Program-made: the position numbers and the translations under genes | Part shown: piece by piece, positions 46,140-56,869 of the stretch | How the letters are laid out: each line of letters begins with the position of its first letter | Position numbering within the stretch: position 1 is the stretch's first letter | Source: Ahaetulla prasina | Taxonomy: Eukaryota; Chordata; Lepidosauria; Squamata; Colubridae | NCBI RefSeq assembly: GCF_028640845.1 | Contig: NC_080539.1 | Location: 297,893,516-297,957,515, forward strand | Reading direction: 5' to 3' | DNA: 64,000 nt | The notes under the pieces: generated by a model | Database searches by the model: none | What the model saw: only the letters and a program-made list of their open reading frames with translations | What the model was told of the DNA's origin: nothing

Positions 46140-46316
46140 TTATCAATTTGCATTTGAGATCTGTAGTAATTGGTGTTGAAGAGGTAAGGGGCGTGCATAC
46201 CTAGTTTTGGATGTTGGTAGGTTGGGGGTTGTGTACAACAGGTGGTTGTATAGATGGTTGGATGGGTGGATGGATGTTTTGGGAGGTGAGTGTTTGGATG
46301 TTGGGTACTTGATTGT

Positions 46317-47413
46317 TTATTGAGATGTTTGGTTGAGTGGTTGGTTGGGTGGTTGGTTGGATGGTAGTTTGGCTGGTTGGTTGGATGGCTGTTTGGATGG
46401 CTGGTTGGGTGAATTGTTGGGTAGCTGTTTGGATGGTTGTTTGGATGGCTGGATGGATGGTTGTTTGGATGGCTGTTTGGATGGCTGATTGGATGGCTGG
46501 CTGAATGGCTGTTTGAATGGCTGGTTGCGTGGTTGGTTGGATGGATGGTAGGGTGATGAATGTTGATTGAATGTTGGGATGGCTGGTTGATTGTTATGGG
46601 TGATGGGGGGTTTGGAGGTGATTTTTTGGTTGTAGGTCTTATTTTTTATGCAATCAGCCCGATAGTCAATGTATAGGTTGGATTCACCGTTGTCTTGTCT
46701 TTGTTTAAGTTCTGTGTGAAGTTCACGAGAACGTATCCATTGTAGAAAAGATAGATTGGGACGTGATCTAAGTTTACTGTAGGTAGGGTTGGTTTTAGCA
46801 ATTGAGTTTATAGTATAAATGAATTTACGTTTGCTGTCCTCATTTATACATGTGACTCTACAAAATCTTGGTGCTGTTGATCCATCACTGTTTTTATATT
46901 CTGGTCCATCTCTGGAGACAGAAATTATTTCATTTGGGGAGATGGTTGATGAGATATAATTTCCAATGATGTTGTGAATCTTATTGATATCAGGTTCGTT
47001 GGTGTTTTCTAGTCCAAATAAAATTGCATTATTTATTTTTTGTCCTCTCTCCATGGCATCTCTGATTAGTTGGTTAGTAGTTATTTGTTGTTTAGGTTGT
47101 GTTGTATTTATTTGTTGTCTAGGTTGAGTTGTAGGTTGTGTATTATGTAATGATAGATGAGTTGGGAAGAGATTTGGATCATCTGAGTTTTCATTTTTTA
47201 GTGTTGAAATTTGTTTTATCAAGTTTGTGAAACTTTGTTCAATAACTGTTAGATTTTTTTTTCTAAGTTTTGTTCAATATCTTGTATTCTTTTTTCTAGG
47301 TTTTGTTCAATAGCTAATAATCTTTTATCTAAGTTTTGTTCAATAGTTATTAATCTTGTTTCTAAGATTTTATCAGCGTCAATGTTTGATCTGTTGGATT
47401 TTCTGGCTGGCAT
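46317..47413 (-). pseudogene. ORF1 of the CR1-group LINE, with coiled-coil repeats and a Q-P-rich tail
   Basis: The ATG at 47413 opens MPARKSNRSN and three 11-residue repeats of the form R-L/I-x-x-I-E-Q-N-L-x-K, a likely coiled coil. A one-base shift in a nine-T run (47254-47262) breaks the frame. From 47222 the frame continues with a central domain (NAILFGLEN, APRFCRVTC, RSRPNLSFLQWIRSRELHTEL) and ends in about 75 residues of four-residue repeats such as KQPS/NQPS. The DNA of this tail is a GGTT/GGAT-rich array. ORF1 proteins of CR1-group LINEs bind RNA; that role is assumed from the family. Confidence 0.75.
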
Positions 47414-47968
47414 AATGATATTTTGAGTTTTTATGTAATTGGTAATGAAGTAGTATCTTTCTTATTTCTTTGTTTTATTACACACTCTTTCTAATTTTAG
47501 TAATGAGGAAGTATTTCTGCAATTTTTCTTGATTTTTTTTTCTTTAACTTTCTATGTCTCCAATTTGTATTTTGTATTTCTTTGTATTTCTCCAATTTCC
47601 TTGATTTTTTTTTTAACTTTCTATGTCAATCACTTTGGTAATTGTTATGGTAATGGGGAAATCACTATGGTAACAGTGAAATTTGGCGGGAAATTTAAAA
47701 TGATGAGATTGGATGGTTGAAGAAGCCTCTTTAGGGGTGGCTACAATGGCGGATTTTTCAAATAGACAATAGCTACAATGGCGGGAATTTCAATAGTCAA
47801 TAAAAGCTGGGAGACTGGAGTCTCCTCTGAACTCACCAGCGGTCCTGTAGTGGTACTATCAATTGGTGGCTTAGTAGTTTTAAATCGGGTTTTAAATCAA
47901 GGTTTAAGTCCAGCTTTAAATCAGTGTGGGGATCACAGCAGGAGCGGTCTTCTGGGTCAGCCACCTGG

Positions 47969-48440
47969 TTCCTCGTCTCGGCCGCCCGGATTGCAGCGGT
48001 GGCGGCTTCCTGGGTCCTCGGCCGCCCGGATGGCGGTGGCGGCGGCTTCCTGGGTCCTCGGCCGCCCGGATGGCAGCAGCGGTGGGCTCCTGGGTCTTCG
48101 GCCGCCCCGGTGGCAGCGGCAGTGGGCTCCTGGGTCCTCGGCTGCCCGGATGGCGGCGGCGGCGGCTTCCTGGGTCCTCGGCCGCCCGGATAGCAGCGGC
48201 GGTGAGCTCCTGGGTCTTCGGCCGCCCGGATAGCAGCAGCGGAGGCCTCCTGGGTCCTCGGATGGCGGCGGTGGTGGCTTCCTGGGTCCTCGGCCGCCCG
48301 GATGGCAGCGGTGGCAGGCTCCTGGGTCCTCGGCCGCCCGGATGGCAATGGCGGCGGTTTCCTGAGTCCTCGGCCACCCGGATGGCGGCGGCGGCGGCTT
48401 CCTGGGTCCTCGGCCACCCGGATAGCAGCGGCGGCGGGCT
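47969..48440. repeat. GC-rich 40-bp tandem array, about 12 copies
   Basis: The unit CCTGGGTCCTCGGCCGCCCG plus 20 bases of (GGC)-rich sequence starts at 48009, 48049, 48089, 48129, 48169, 48209, 48249, 48281 (a 32-bp unit), 48321, 48361 and 48401. It is by far the most GC- and CpG-rich stretch of the window. Because 40 is not a multiple of three and the unit has no stop in several phases, long frames appear on both strands; these are not genes. Confidence 0.93.
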
Positions 48441-49298
48441 ATACTATGGAAAATTTATTTATTTTATTTCCTTTTCATCCCTAATTGAAACTAATAACAG
48501 AAACTAAAGTGTTAAAAAGGAGGGGAAGAGAATCATTACTTTCTGGGATGAATACATTATTGTTGTTGTTTCTGTTGCTTTTCTTCAGAGGCAGAAAGGA
48601 GGGCATAATTGTGTTCCCTGTTGTCTGGTTTTGAATTCCGCTCAGGCATGCTTGAAGTGCTTGGAAAGGAGGCAGAGGGGTAGGAAGAGCTGTAACCATT
48701 CATTCATGTTGTGTTTTATGTCTGAGACATTTGGAAGTGTGCCTGTGTTTAATCTAAGCCATTTCATTTTATACCCACCTGCTGCTTAGACATACTCTAG
48801 GAGCAATGTAATCACAAGAATATAGCCTCCATAGAGAACTCTGTGTGAAATCAACGGACTGAATTCATTAGTTACCTTCACACCCACTGATCTATGCAGC
48901 CACCTTGAAGCTCTGCTGTGATGGTTTAATGGCTGACTTGTAACTCCGCACAGCTTTTCCTGCAATCGCTGGAAAGAGGACATCATTAGCATTTTCAAAG
49001 CCTCGGTCAATCTAGTTGTTTGGCACTTTCTTTAATTTTAAGGAGAATTATCTAAGGCAATACCTGTTACAAACTACTCAGGGCTAACACAGGATGAAGT
49101 AGCTTCTCCATAGATCATGGAATGAAGATAAAGCAGTGCCATCCAAAGGCTAAAGGCAATTTGGAGGAATTTCCCAAGAGTAAGTATGGTTAAGAACACT
49201 GCTAGACTGCCAATCATTGAATATTTTCAAGCATTTAGTGGATTCCTGAACAAAGTTCTAAATATCCTATAAGCCCCCAACCAACTTATGATTTTATG
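48441..49298. other. Unassigned region
   Basis: No supportable gene or element. Confidence 0.5.
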
Positions 49299-49636
49299 CA
49301 GGGGTGAAGTCCAGCAGGTTCTAACAGGTTCTGAAGCGGAAATTTTGAGTAGTTCAGAGAACTGGCAAATACCACCTCTGGCTGGCCCCAGAGTGGGGTG
49401 GGAATGGAGATTTTGCAATCTCCTTCTCCCAGGAGTGGGAAGGGAATGGAGATTTTGCAATATCCTTCCCTCAGGAATGGGGAGGGAATGCAGATTTTGC
49501 AGTATCCTTCCCCTGGAGTGGGGTGGGAATGGAGATTTTACAATATCCTTCCCCTGCCATGCCCACCAAGCCACATCACAGCCACCAAGTCACACCCACA
49601 GAACTGGAAGTAAAGAAAAATTGGATTTCACCACTG
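49299..49636. mobile_element. hAT element of the 25158 family with an internal tandem repeat
   Basis: The left end is CAGGGGTGAAGTCCAGCAGG and the right end TTGGATTTCACCACTG. The flanking octamers ATTTTATG and GTTTAAGG agree at only 5 of 8, so the duplication is doubtful. The family blocks TTGAGTAGTTCAGAGAACTG and CACACCCACAGAACTGG are present. Confidence 0.75.
49387..49554. repeat. 41-42-bp tandem repeat, four copies, in the hAT
   Basis: GGAATGGAGATTTTGCAAT or a close variant recurs at 49401, 49443, 49485 and 49526. The related elements at 25300 and 41890 have one or two units. Confidence 0.9.
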
Positions 49637-49802
49637 GTTTAAGGTTCTGTACTTATTCAGGAGTGAAATTGAGCTAATTCACAGATAATGATTTGAGGTG
49701 CCAGGATGCAAAACGGATGTTGCCACATCACAAACATTCGTTATGGGGCTTGGATGTTCTGCTTTTTCACATCTTGTCCTGTGTGTGTATTGTGTGTGCA
49801 TG

Positions 49803-49862
49803 TGTGAGAGAGAGACAGTGACAAAGAGAGACAGGGAGAAAGACATAGAGAGAGAGAGAGAG
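49803..49862. repeat. (AG)n-rich microsatellite
   Basis: GAGAGAGAGAC and (AG)n blocks, preceded by a TGTGTG stretch. Confidence 0.9.
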
Positions 49863-49904
49863 ATTTTCTTTGTGAATTATTTTGTTTTGGGGCTTGAATT
49901 ATAG

Positions 49905-51055
49905 GTATGTGCTTCAAAACAGCAGGTGTCAACAAGGTATATGACACCAGTTAAACCAGGGGTGTCAAACTCGATTTCAATGGGGCCACATCAGAGTTGT
50001 GTTTGACCTTTGGGGGCCAGGGTGGGTGTGGCCAGCTTGACCTCACACATGTCAGAGGTGCCTGTGGTAGCCCGAGGGCTCTGCTAGCGAAAGCAGGCTC
50101 CTGAGCTTCGGCTGCTTGGCATCCTACAACCCTCTGCAAGCGAAAACAGAGCTTGGGAATGCTGCCCGCAACCCTTGCGAGCTCTGTTTTTGGCTGCAAC
50201 AGCCTCCTGCAACCCTTTGCCAGAGAAAACAGAGCTCAAGAGAGACGCACACAGCCCTCCCAAGCTTCGTTTTCCCTGGCAGAGGCACTGCAGGTCAGTC
50301 CTTCGCTGTTTCCAGGATGGCTCCACGGGCCAAATGTAAGTACTCCACAGGCCGGATCTGGCCCCCGGGCCTTGAGTTTGACACCTGAGTTAAACTGTCA
50401 AAAATGTATAAAAGAATATCAAACCAATGTTAGAAGTATGAAAAGAGAGAGGGGGGCGGGCTTTATCTCATGTATGGTAAGACCTGTGAAAAAGGTCTTT
50501 TGGGGTGCAAATTCATACAATGACACAAAAGATTTTGCAGATTAATATTAAAATGCAACCTGATTTTTTTTTATTTCACTTCATGGATAATGCACTAGAA
50601 AAGGAATATGGGAAACTAATATTGTATATGGTAATTGCAGGAAGATTATTGTATGTACGAAGATGGAATCAAAATGAAATGCCCACAGTAGAAGATTGGG
50701 TTACAAAATTGCAGGAGCTTACAGAAATGGCAAAGCTGACCAGTTTAGTCAGGGGAAAATTGTAAAGACTTTTCTCTAAAAAAAGGATAGAAGCCTTAAA
50801 TGGACTTTTTGTTGAAAGAAGAAAAGACTGAATTGATGATCTATGGATTTGGGGACTAAAAAGAGTCAAAGAGGAAAAGGAAAGAATAAGATGGCAATTA
50901 CTCAATAGAAAGAAGGAAGGAAGTCTCAAAAGTCTATGATTTCTTTTTAAATTGCTTTTCTTTTCTTATCTTCTATATACTTCTTTTCTTAGCCTTTTTA
51001 AAATTTTGTATACTTTTATTGTACTGAAAAATTATAATTAAAGAGAGAGGAAAAA
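49905..51055 (+). mobile_element. L1 ORF2 3' fragment, interrupted by a hAT
   Basis: The end of ORF2 is seen at 49940-49956 and, after the hAT, from 50396. The peptide segments TPVKLSKMYKRI and GRLLYVRRW...MPTVEDWVTK align with DPKKLSCMYPEM and ARLLIGQYW...VPTIQEWILK of the L1 at 30533. A 3' UTR follows to about 51055. The left limit is uncertain. Confidence 0.8.
49957..50387. mobile_element. 431-bp hAT element with perfect AGTTAAAC duplication
   Basis: The ends are CAGGGGTGTCAAACTC and GAGTTTGACACCTG. AGTTAAAC is at 49949-49956 and 50388-50395, an exact 8-bp duplication. The interior repeats GAAAACAGAGCT units and GGGCCAGG/CAGGCCGGATCTGGCCC motifs. It has no transposase. It split an older L1 fragment. 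Confidence 0.95.
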
Positions 51056-53579
51056 CAGCAAGAAATGGCACCAGTTATTTTTGGCTGGTTGGAAGGAGCT
51101 CTGAGGCAGCACCAATATGGTTCAGGACACAGGTTGCTCAATTTTGCGCTACTTTAGTGGGCTAGTTAAGATAGTTAAGCACAATCATAAATAAGTCTCT
51201 TCTGAAGTAAGACATTTTGAGCACAGTTGGGCTTACTCAATGGCAGCTGAAAATAAGACTGTATCTTAAAATTATAATGTTTCACATAGTTATTATAGAA
51301 AGAAGCTGGAGCACAATAGAAGAATGTCAGCACAAACACGGATAGGATTATGCCCTTATCCAAACGGAACCTTTTCTTTGCTTGGCACAACCAGAAGTCA
51401 CTGTATATACCAATTTAACATGTTCTTCCTCACTTCTTCTTTACCACCAAGATTAAATCCATCCTAAAATATCCTAAGAAATTAGTAGCTGCCACCATCT
51501 ATGACAAGGGCACTTCTGTCAGATTCCAGCATTTTCTCTCTCAGCTAAAGTTTTAGACTTTTAAAAGTGTTAGATTTCATCCTGTTTAGTGTCTCGGCTA
51601 TGTAGCAGAGCAAATTTGATGGAGTTTTATTTCCAACAATCACTTCATCTGACTACTATTGTGGCTGTGTTTCCAGATACATACCTTTTAGTAAGCCTTC
51701 ACATTTTCCAGCACATTTAATGTCTGGTAAAAATAATAATAATAAATTGACATATTGCATTAACATTGCATTGCATTGCATTAACAAAACAAAGAAAATA
51801 AAAGTGTTGCCTATTTCAGAAGAGATGGGGGATGGTCATTGTTAATTTATTTTGATACATGCTAACATAAATGTTTTAATTCTAAGAATATAAATATTGT
51901 GTAGCAAAAGCAAAGCAATGAAAATAATAAATTGGGGGGGGGGAAGCATTTTTGGTATAAATTCTGTTGAAACCAATATTCTTAATTCAGCTTGAACATA
52001 CCAAGTATGTTTTCAAGCTACAGCTTGTGCCAATACATGTGTTTCCTTATTTCTCTTGGCTTAATTTATACAGAGAGAATTTTATAGATACAGATGGTGT
52101 TGGTGACTTTCTCTCTTGATTTGAGAGCATCTGCCCTGAGTTACATTTTAATGTTCTTTGTTGGCTCTCTCAACATGCCTGCAAAATGTAATAAACATGT
52201 TCATTTTGGGTCTGTCTTGCATCCATTTATACTACACTTAGTACTTAGGTTAATCCATTATCATAAATATTTGGCCTTCCATCTTCATAACCACTAAATC
52301 TGAATTCATTTTACAAAAAAATGTAATGTTTTCTATTATTTTATAGATGATGATGATCCCTATATTGGTTTTACGATTTTTCAGTATAGAATTTTAATTG
52401 GTACGAGCTCCCTTAGAATCATATATTTGAGATGGGTGGAAGGAAGGAAGGAAGGAAGAGAATAGTGGTATTACAAGCTCTAAAGCTGTTGTTTTCAAAA
52501 TTGTTGAAAATTGTTACTTCTAAAAGCAAAGGAATACTAATAACAATTAGTATTCCTTTGCTTTTAGAACTTGAAAAACCTGAAAGCTGAAGAAAAATAC
52601 TGTGTGTCTCCTAAAGATCAATACTTTTAATAGTGATTGGGCTCATGGCCCTGCAATAAAGACAACTCATGGAACTATGGGGAGGTCACTCTTTTTGTCT
52701 TAGGCCATTATGAGATGGGTTTACTTTCAATCTATGTTCTGATTCCTGTGATTTGTGGATCACCTGATTTTATTTATTTTTGTAGATTTTTTAAAAAAAT
52801 ACCCAACTTCAAATGATTCCTGACACTTTATATTATAAAAAAGGTTAGACCAATAAAAGAAAGAGTGAAGAGGTATGCATTAGACAAAAGAAAAAAATCT
52901 TACAGGGACTTACCTGTAACCACTTTAATCTAAGACTTGGGAAAATAATAGGTTTGGAATGCCTTTTGGGCACCTTCAGGGCTTTTATTTATTTATTTAG
53001 CATATGACATCTACAGAGGTCATGCAACCACCGATGTACAACACTAATAAAACACATTATGGGTACAAATACAAATATAAGTTTCAATAAAGCATCAATA
53101 TATATGTGTATGTAAATTATTTGGACAATACAATAAATAATCTACAATATTAATTTAGGATAAAACGATTATAAAATGCCCACAATATGGTGAAATAGAA
53201 TTGCAATAGGATAGATGTTATACTGTGGTTCAATATCTAGCTATCAAACTTCCATCTAAGTTAGATGGATCTTCAGGGTAAGAGCAAATGGAACCCAGAC
53301 ATAATGGTGGAAGGAAACCAACTATTAGGAAAAGGACAGGAATAAGTGAGTTTGTCATTGGATATGTGTGGCATTTGACTCAGCAATTACTTTTAGAAAG
53401 TATAATTGCAAGCCAGTTGACACAACACATAAATCCTTTTGTTCCAGGCCCAAAGCCTAGAATTTCGTTCAGATTTTTAAGCCTCAGAGTGTCTAGCTAA
53501 ATACAATGGAAGATTGCAAAAGAAGTTGATATATAACCAACAAGATTTGAATAAACTGAAGCCCACTTCTTCATTCATT
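51056..53579. other. Largely unassigned region with one foldback
   Basis: 52518-52569 is a foldback of two exact 24-nt arms around AACA. 51757-51782 has GCATT repeats and 52438-52458 GGAA repeats. No gene that I can support. Confidence 0.55.
52518..52569. repeat. Perfect 24-bp foldback with 4-nt loop
   Basis: TTCTAAAAGCAAAGGAATAC and the next four bases recur as an exact reverse complement after the loop AACA. It lacks transposon-type ends or target duplications. Confidence 0.9.
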
Positions 53580-54085
53580 TGTCTAGGATTCTTTCTTTCA
53601 TTTGTCTAGGATTCTTTTAATTGCGCCTCTAAAGGCAGCTAATTTCATAATTTAATTATGAAGCTTTAACATGTGAAATGTAATAAATTTACTATCTTTG
53701 CTAAAGACTCTATCATTTACCAGTCTTCAGCATATTTCTTGATTCCTGGTTCCCTTACTATTGATAGTTGATCCTAAAAAGAAGAAAGCTATCCACCACT
53801 TCAATACCTTCATTGTCAGTCCTAAGGTTGATTGCTATACCTGTTGTCATTAGTTTGGTCTACTTTATATTTGATCTTAGTCCCATTTTTCACTGTGCTC
53901 CTTAGACTTTTATTACTAGATGTTACAAATCATTTGCATTTTCAACTATCAGAGTAGTGTCATCAGCAGAGAGCATAGATTATTGATGTTTCTTCCTCCA
54001 ATTTTAAGAACACACTTATCTTCTAATCCAGCTTCCCTCAATATTACATTCAAAAGGAAAAAAGGAACAAGTCAATATCATAGGT
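53580..54085 (-). mobile_element. RTE-type (BovB-like) RT relic, minus strand
   Basis: On the minus strand are pieces ADDTTLIVENANDL (the RT catalytic box), a MGLR-NIK-TKLMTTG segment and IEVVDSF, in the order of RTE/BovB RT. Upstream GSWIRR is in the place of the EAGL segment. Stops and deletions are frequent. Old insertion, unlike the sharp BovB end at 9887. Confidence 0.7.
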
Positions 54086-54439
54086 TTGTCTTCACATTTT
54101 TCTTGCCTTTTGCTGCTTTCTAATGTGTTGACTATTTTCTTGATCTCATATTTACTTTTTTTTGTTAAACATGAATAGCATCTGAAGAAAAGAAAGAGTA
54201 ACTTATCTGGCAAATGTTAGTATAATTGGAAGCTGAAGTTAACCTTTAATGAATTATTATCCATTTCTGGAATCATAAAATAGGTTGTTGAAAGTGATTT
54301 TTTTTTAAAAAAAATGTTCTATTAGTGGAGGAGAATATTAAGCATTACCAACCAATCACCCACCTTTCCAGATCTTTTTCTTTCTTGGGATATGTTTTAC
54401 CTGGCCTATTTACTAAGTTTACCTATTTATCTTACAATA

Positions 54440-55165
54440 AGTTAAATAAATAAATAAACATAACATAACATAACATAACATCAGAGTTGGAAGGGACCTT
54501 GGAGGCCTTCTAGTCCAACCCCCTGCCCAGGCAGGAAACCCTACACTATCTCAGTCAGATGGTTATCCAACATTTTCTTAAAAATTTCCAGTGTTGGAGC
54601 ATTCACAACTTCTGAAGGCAAGTCGTTCCACTTATTAATTGTTCTAACTGTCAGGAAATTTCTCCTTAGTTCTAAGTTGCTTCTTTCTTTGATCAGTTTC
54701 CACCCATTGCTTCTTGTTCTACCCTCAGGTGCTTTGGTGAACAGTCTGACTCCCTCTTCTTTGTGGCAGCCCCTAAGATATTGGAACACAGCTATCATGT
54801 CTCCCCTAGTCCTTCTTTTTGTTAAACTAGACATACCCAGTTCCTGCAACCGTTCTTCATATGTTTTATCCTCCAGTCCCCTAATCATCTTTGTTGCTCT
54901 TCTCTGCACTCTTTCTAGAGTCTCAACATCTTTTTTACATCGTGGCGACCAAAACTGGATGCAATATTCCAAGTGTGGCCTTACCAAGGCATTATAAAGT
55001 GGCACTAACACTTCACGTGATCTTGATTCTATCCCTCTGTTTATGCAGCCCAGAACTGTGTTGGCTTTTTTAGCAGCTGCTGCACACTGCTGGCTCATAT
55101 CTAAATGGTTATCCACTAGGACTCCAAGATCCCTCTCACAGGTACTACTATTGAGCAAGGTACCA
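54440..55165 (-). mobile_element. CR1 LINE 3' fragment, minus strand, 205-codon open frame
   Basis: Tail of AAATA and AACAT repeats at 54440-54481, then CAGAGTTGGAAGGGACCTTG, the CR1 3' end. The frame 54541-55158 is open for 205 codons: [66 protein letters not shown] and WNDLPSEVV. This is the C-terminal part of CR1 RT past the catalytic box. Better kept than the related copy at 20880. Confidence 0.93.
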
Positions 55166-56070
55166 CATATACGGTAGACATTTCATATGTCCTATTTTCC
55201 TATTTACTAAATGGGACATATATAAAAGGGAAAAAAAGCTCTAGAAAGGTAGATGATTGGTTAATATGCTTAATACCTGGAATCCAAATTCTTTCCAAGC
55301 TGTGGATCAGACCAGTGCCTTGAAATTGGTTCTGATGTTTTAGACCAAAATTACACATTTGTTGTTTGTACTCACACAATACACTTCATTAGATCAGTTA
55401 AAGACCTAATACTAAATGCTAAACTTGATTAACTGAAACCTTAATTAAATTTTGGATTCTTAGCATGTGCTACAAATTTAGAACGTTTGGCTGGTTTAAA
55501 GTTCACAGTTATTTGTAAATCCTGGTTTATTCAAGAGCAAGGTTATCTATGTTGTGCAGACACAGCCATTACATATCAGTGCCATTATTATCAATCTATT
55601 GACACTGATGTTAAAAACAATCACAATAAATTATGGATTTTGCTAGAAAATGATTAAGGGTGCAAGAAAACCTTGAAAGCTCCATGGTGGTCGTCCTAAC
55701 AATATATAGAAAGTAAGGAAGATGACACTGAAAGAAATATGTAAGAACCTTTACTTAGGCAAAAGGGGCTGAACCGTTTTGTAAATCCAGAGAAACAAGA
55801 TAACATTCAGAAACAACTCAGGCTGTCCCAATTCAATAGAGTAGAAGAAGGGACAGTAATTAAGCACAATCAGACATTGTAACCAATATCGATCAAAGTA
55901 GTTTTAGCCTTTCTGTAGAGTTGATTTCCTGGTCTGGCCTGTTTGGAATTCATCAGACATAAGTTATTCTATATGGTTCAAATTCTCTATCTGAAATCGA
56001 AATCTTTGACTTTTGCACTTTAGATGACTATTCACAATGTTTTAACTTTAGGAACTCTCCAAGTCCTATT
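55166..56070. other. Unassigned region
   Basis: No gene or element that I can support. Confidence 0.5.
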
Positions 56071-56078
56071 GCTTAGTG

Positions 56079-56595
56079 CAGCGGTTATCAACCTGTGGGT
56101 CGCAACCCCATTGGGGGTCGAATGACGATTTGCCAGGGGTCACCTAAGACCATTGGAAATATGGGAAGTATACTTGCGAGTCGAGGAATCGTACTCCAAT
56201 GGTTGACTCCACAAGCCAGCTGCAGGCTCTTCAAATTGCTAGCCGAATTCGGCTTCAGGCACGATGAATTAAAAAAGAGAGAAATATTTGCTCTGATGTC
56301 TCCCTCTCAAGCCAGCTGCAATCACTCCCAATCGCTAGCCTAATCTGGCTTCAGGCACGATAAACTTAATAGGGGAGGAGTCTCCACTTTAATGCCTCCG
56401 TCCTCAAGGCAATCCCAAGCAGTTCAGATCTCTAGCCAATACGGCTTCAGGCACGATAAATTCAAAAAAAACAGTTTGCCGCTTCGCTTTTTTCCCCCTT
56501 CTGCGGCTGCTGAGGCACATTTTACGGTTGGGGTCGCCACATCGTGGGGAACTGTATTAAAGGGGTCACAGCACTATAAAGGTTGAGAACCACTG
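56079..56595. mobile_element. SPIN-like hAT element with three 96-bp internal repeats
   Basis: The left end CAGCGGTTATCAACCTGTGG runs into GTCGCAACCCC and GGGGTCGAATGAC; the right end reads TATAAAGGTTGAGAACCACTG. Both match the ends I recall for SPIN hAT transposons, including GGGGTCACCTAAGACCATTG. GCTTAGTG (56071-56078) and GCTAAGTG (56596-56603) agree at 7 of 8. The centre has GGCTTCAGGCACGAT at 56251, 56347 and 56443, a period of exactly 96. No transposase. Confidence 0.82.
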
Positions 56596-56869
56596 GCTAA
56601 GTGGTTGGGGAAAGAAATATAAAGAATCTGTCAGAATGTTGTATATACTGTCCACTTCCCTTTAAGCTTTCAGTGCAAAGAGGTACAGAAGTTACTATTT
56701 ATCTCATGCTCCCATCTACCTAGGCTGACACAATAAGAGAAAAAGTGCATTCAATAATGCCAGCTAATTAGAATGCCAGCTTTGAGGAGTAGTTAAAAGA
56801 TCTTGGTAAGTTTAGTTTACAGAGAATATAAGAGGTGCTGGACACAGTTAGTCCTTTGTGATCTTGAAA

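Larger units (their letters stand above)
43190..48440 (-). mobile_element. Near full-length CR1-group LINE with 5' tandem array
   Basis: Read on the minus strand: a 40-bp tandem array (48440-47969), a 5' UTR to 47414, ORF1 (47413-46317), ORF2 with endonuclease and RT (about 46139-43406), a 3' UTR, and a TTTA/TTTTA-rich tail at 43190-43240. The catalytic box FADDVKLF and GVPQGSVLGP place it in the CR1/jockey group; it may be an L3-like branch. Fragments of the family lie at 8590 and 14450. Frames are broken in several places. I see no target duplication. Including the array in the element is inference from position. Confidence 0.82.

Noticed and set aside
46317..46545. A plain minisatellite
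   Set aside because: The period keeps the ORF1 frame and the stretch continues the ORF1 protein, so it is annotated as coding repeat.
47969..48440. CRISPR-like array
   Set aside because: Units are contiguous with no unique spacers, the sequence is eukaryotic, and there are no cas genes.
47778..48507. Long open frames on both strands (150-194 codons) rich in Gly, Ala, Arg and Pro
   Set aside because: They are products of the 40-bp stop-free GC-rich array; since 40 is not a multiple of three, several phases stay open together.
52518..52569. Transcription terminator
   Set aside because: No bacterial context and no T-run after the hairpin on either strand; nothing else here is prokaryotic.
54677..54997. 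Plus-strand frame of 106 codons
   Set aside because: Antisense of CR1 RT coding.
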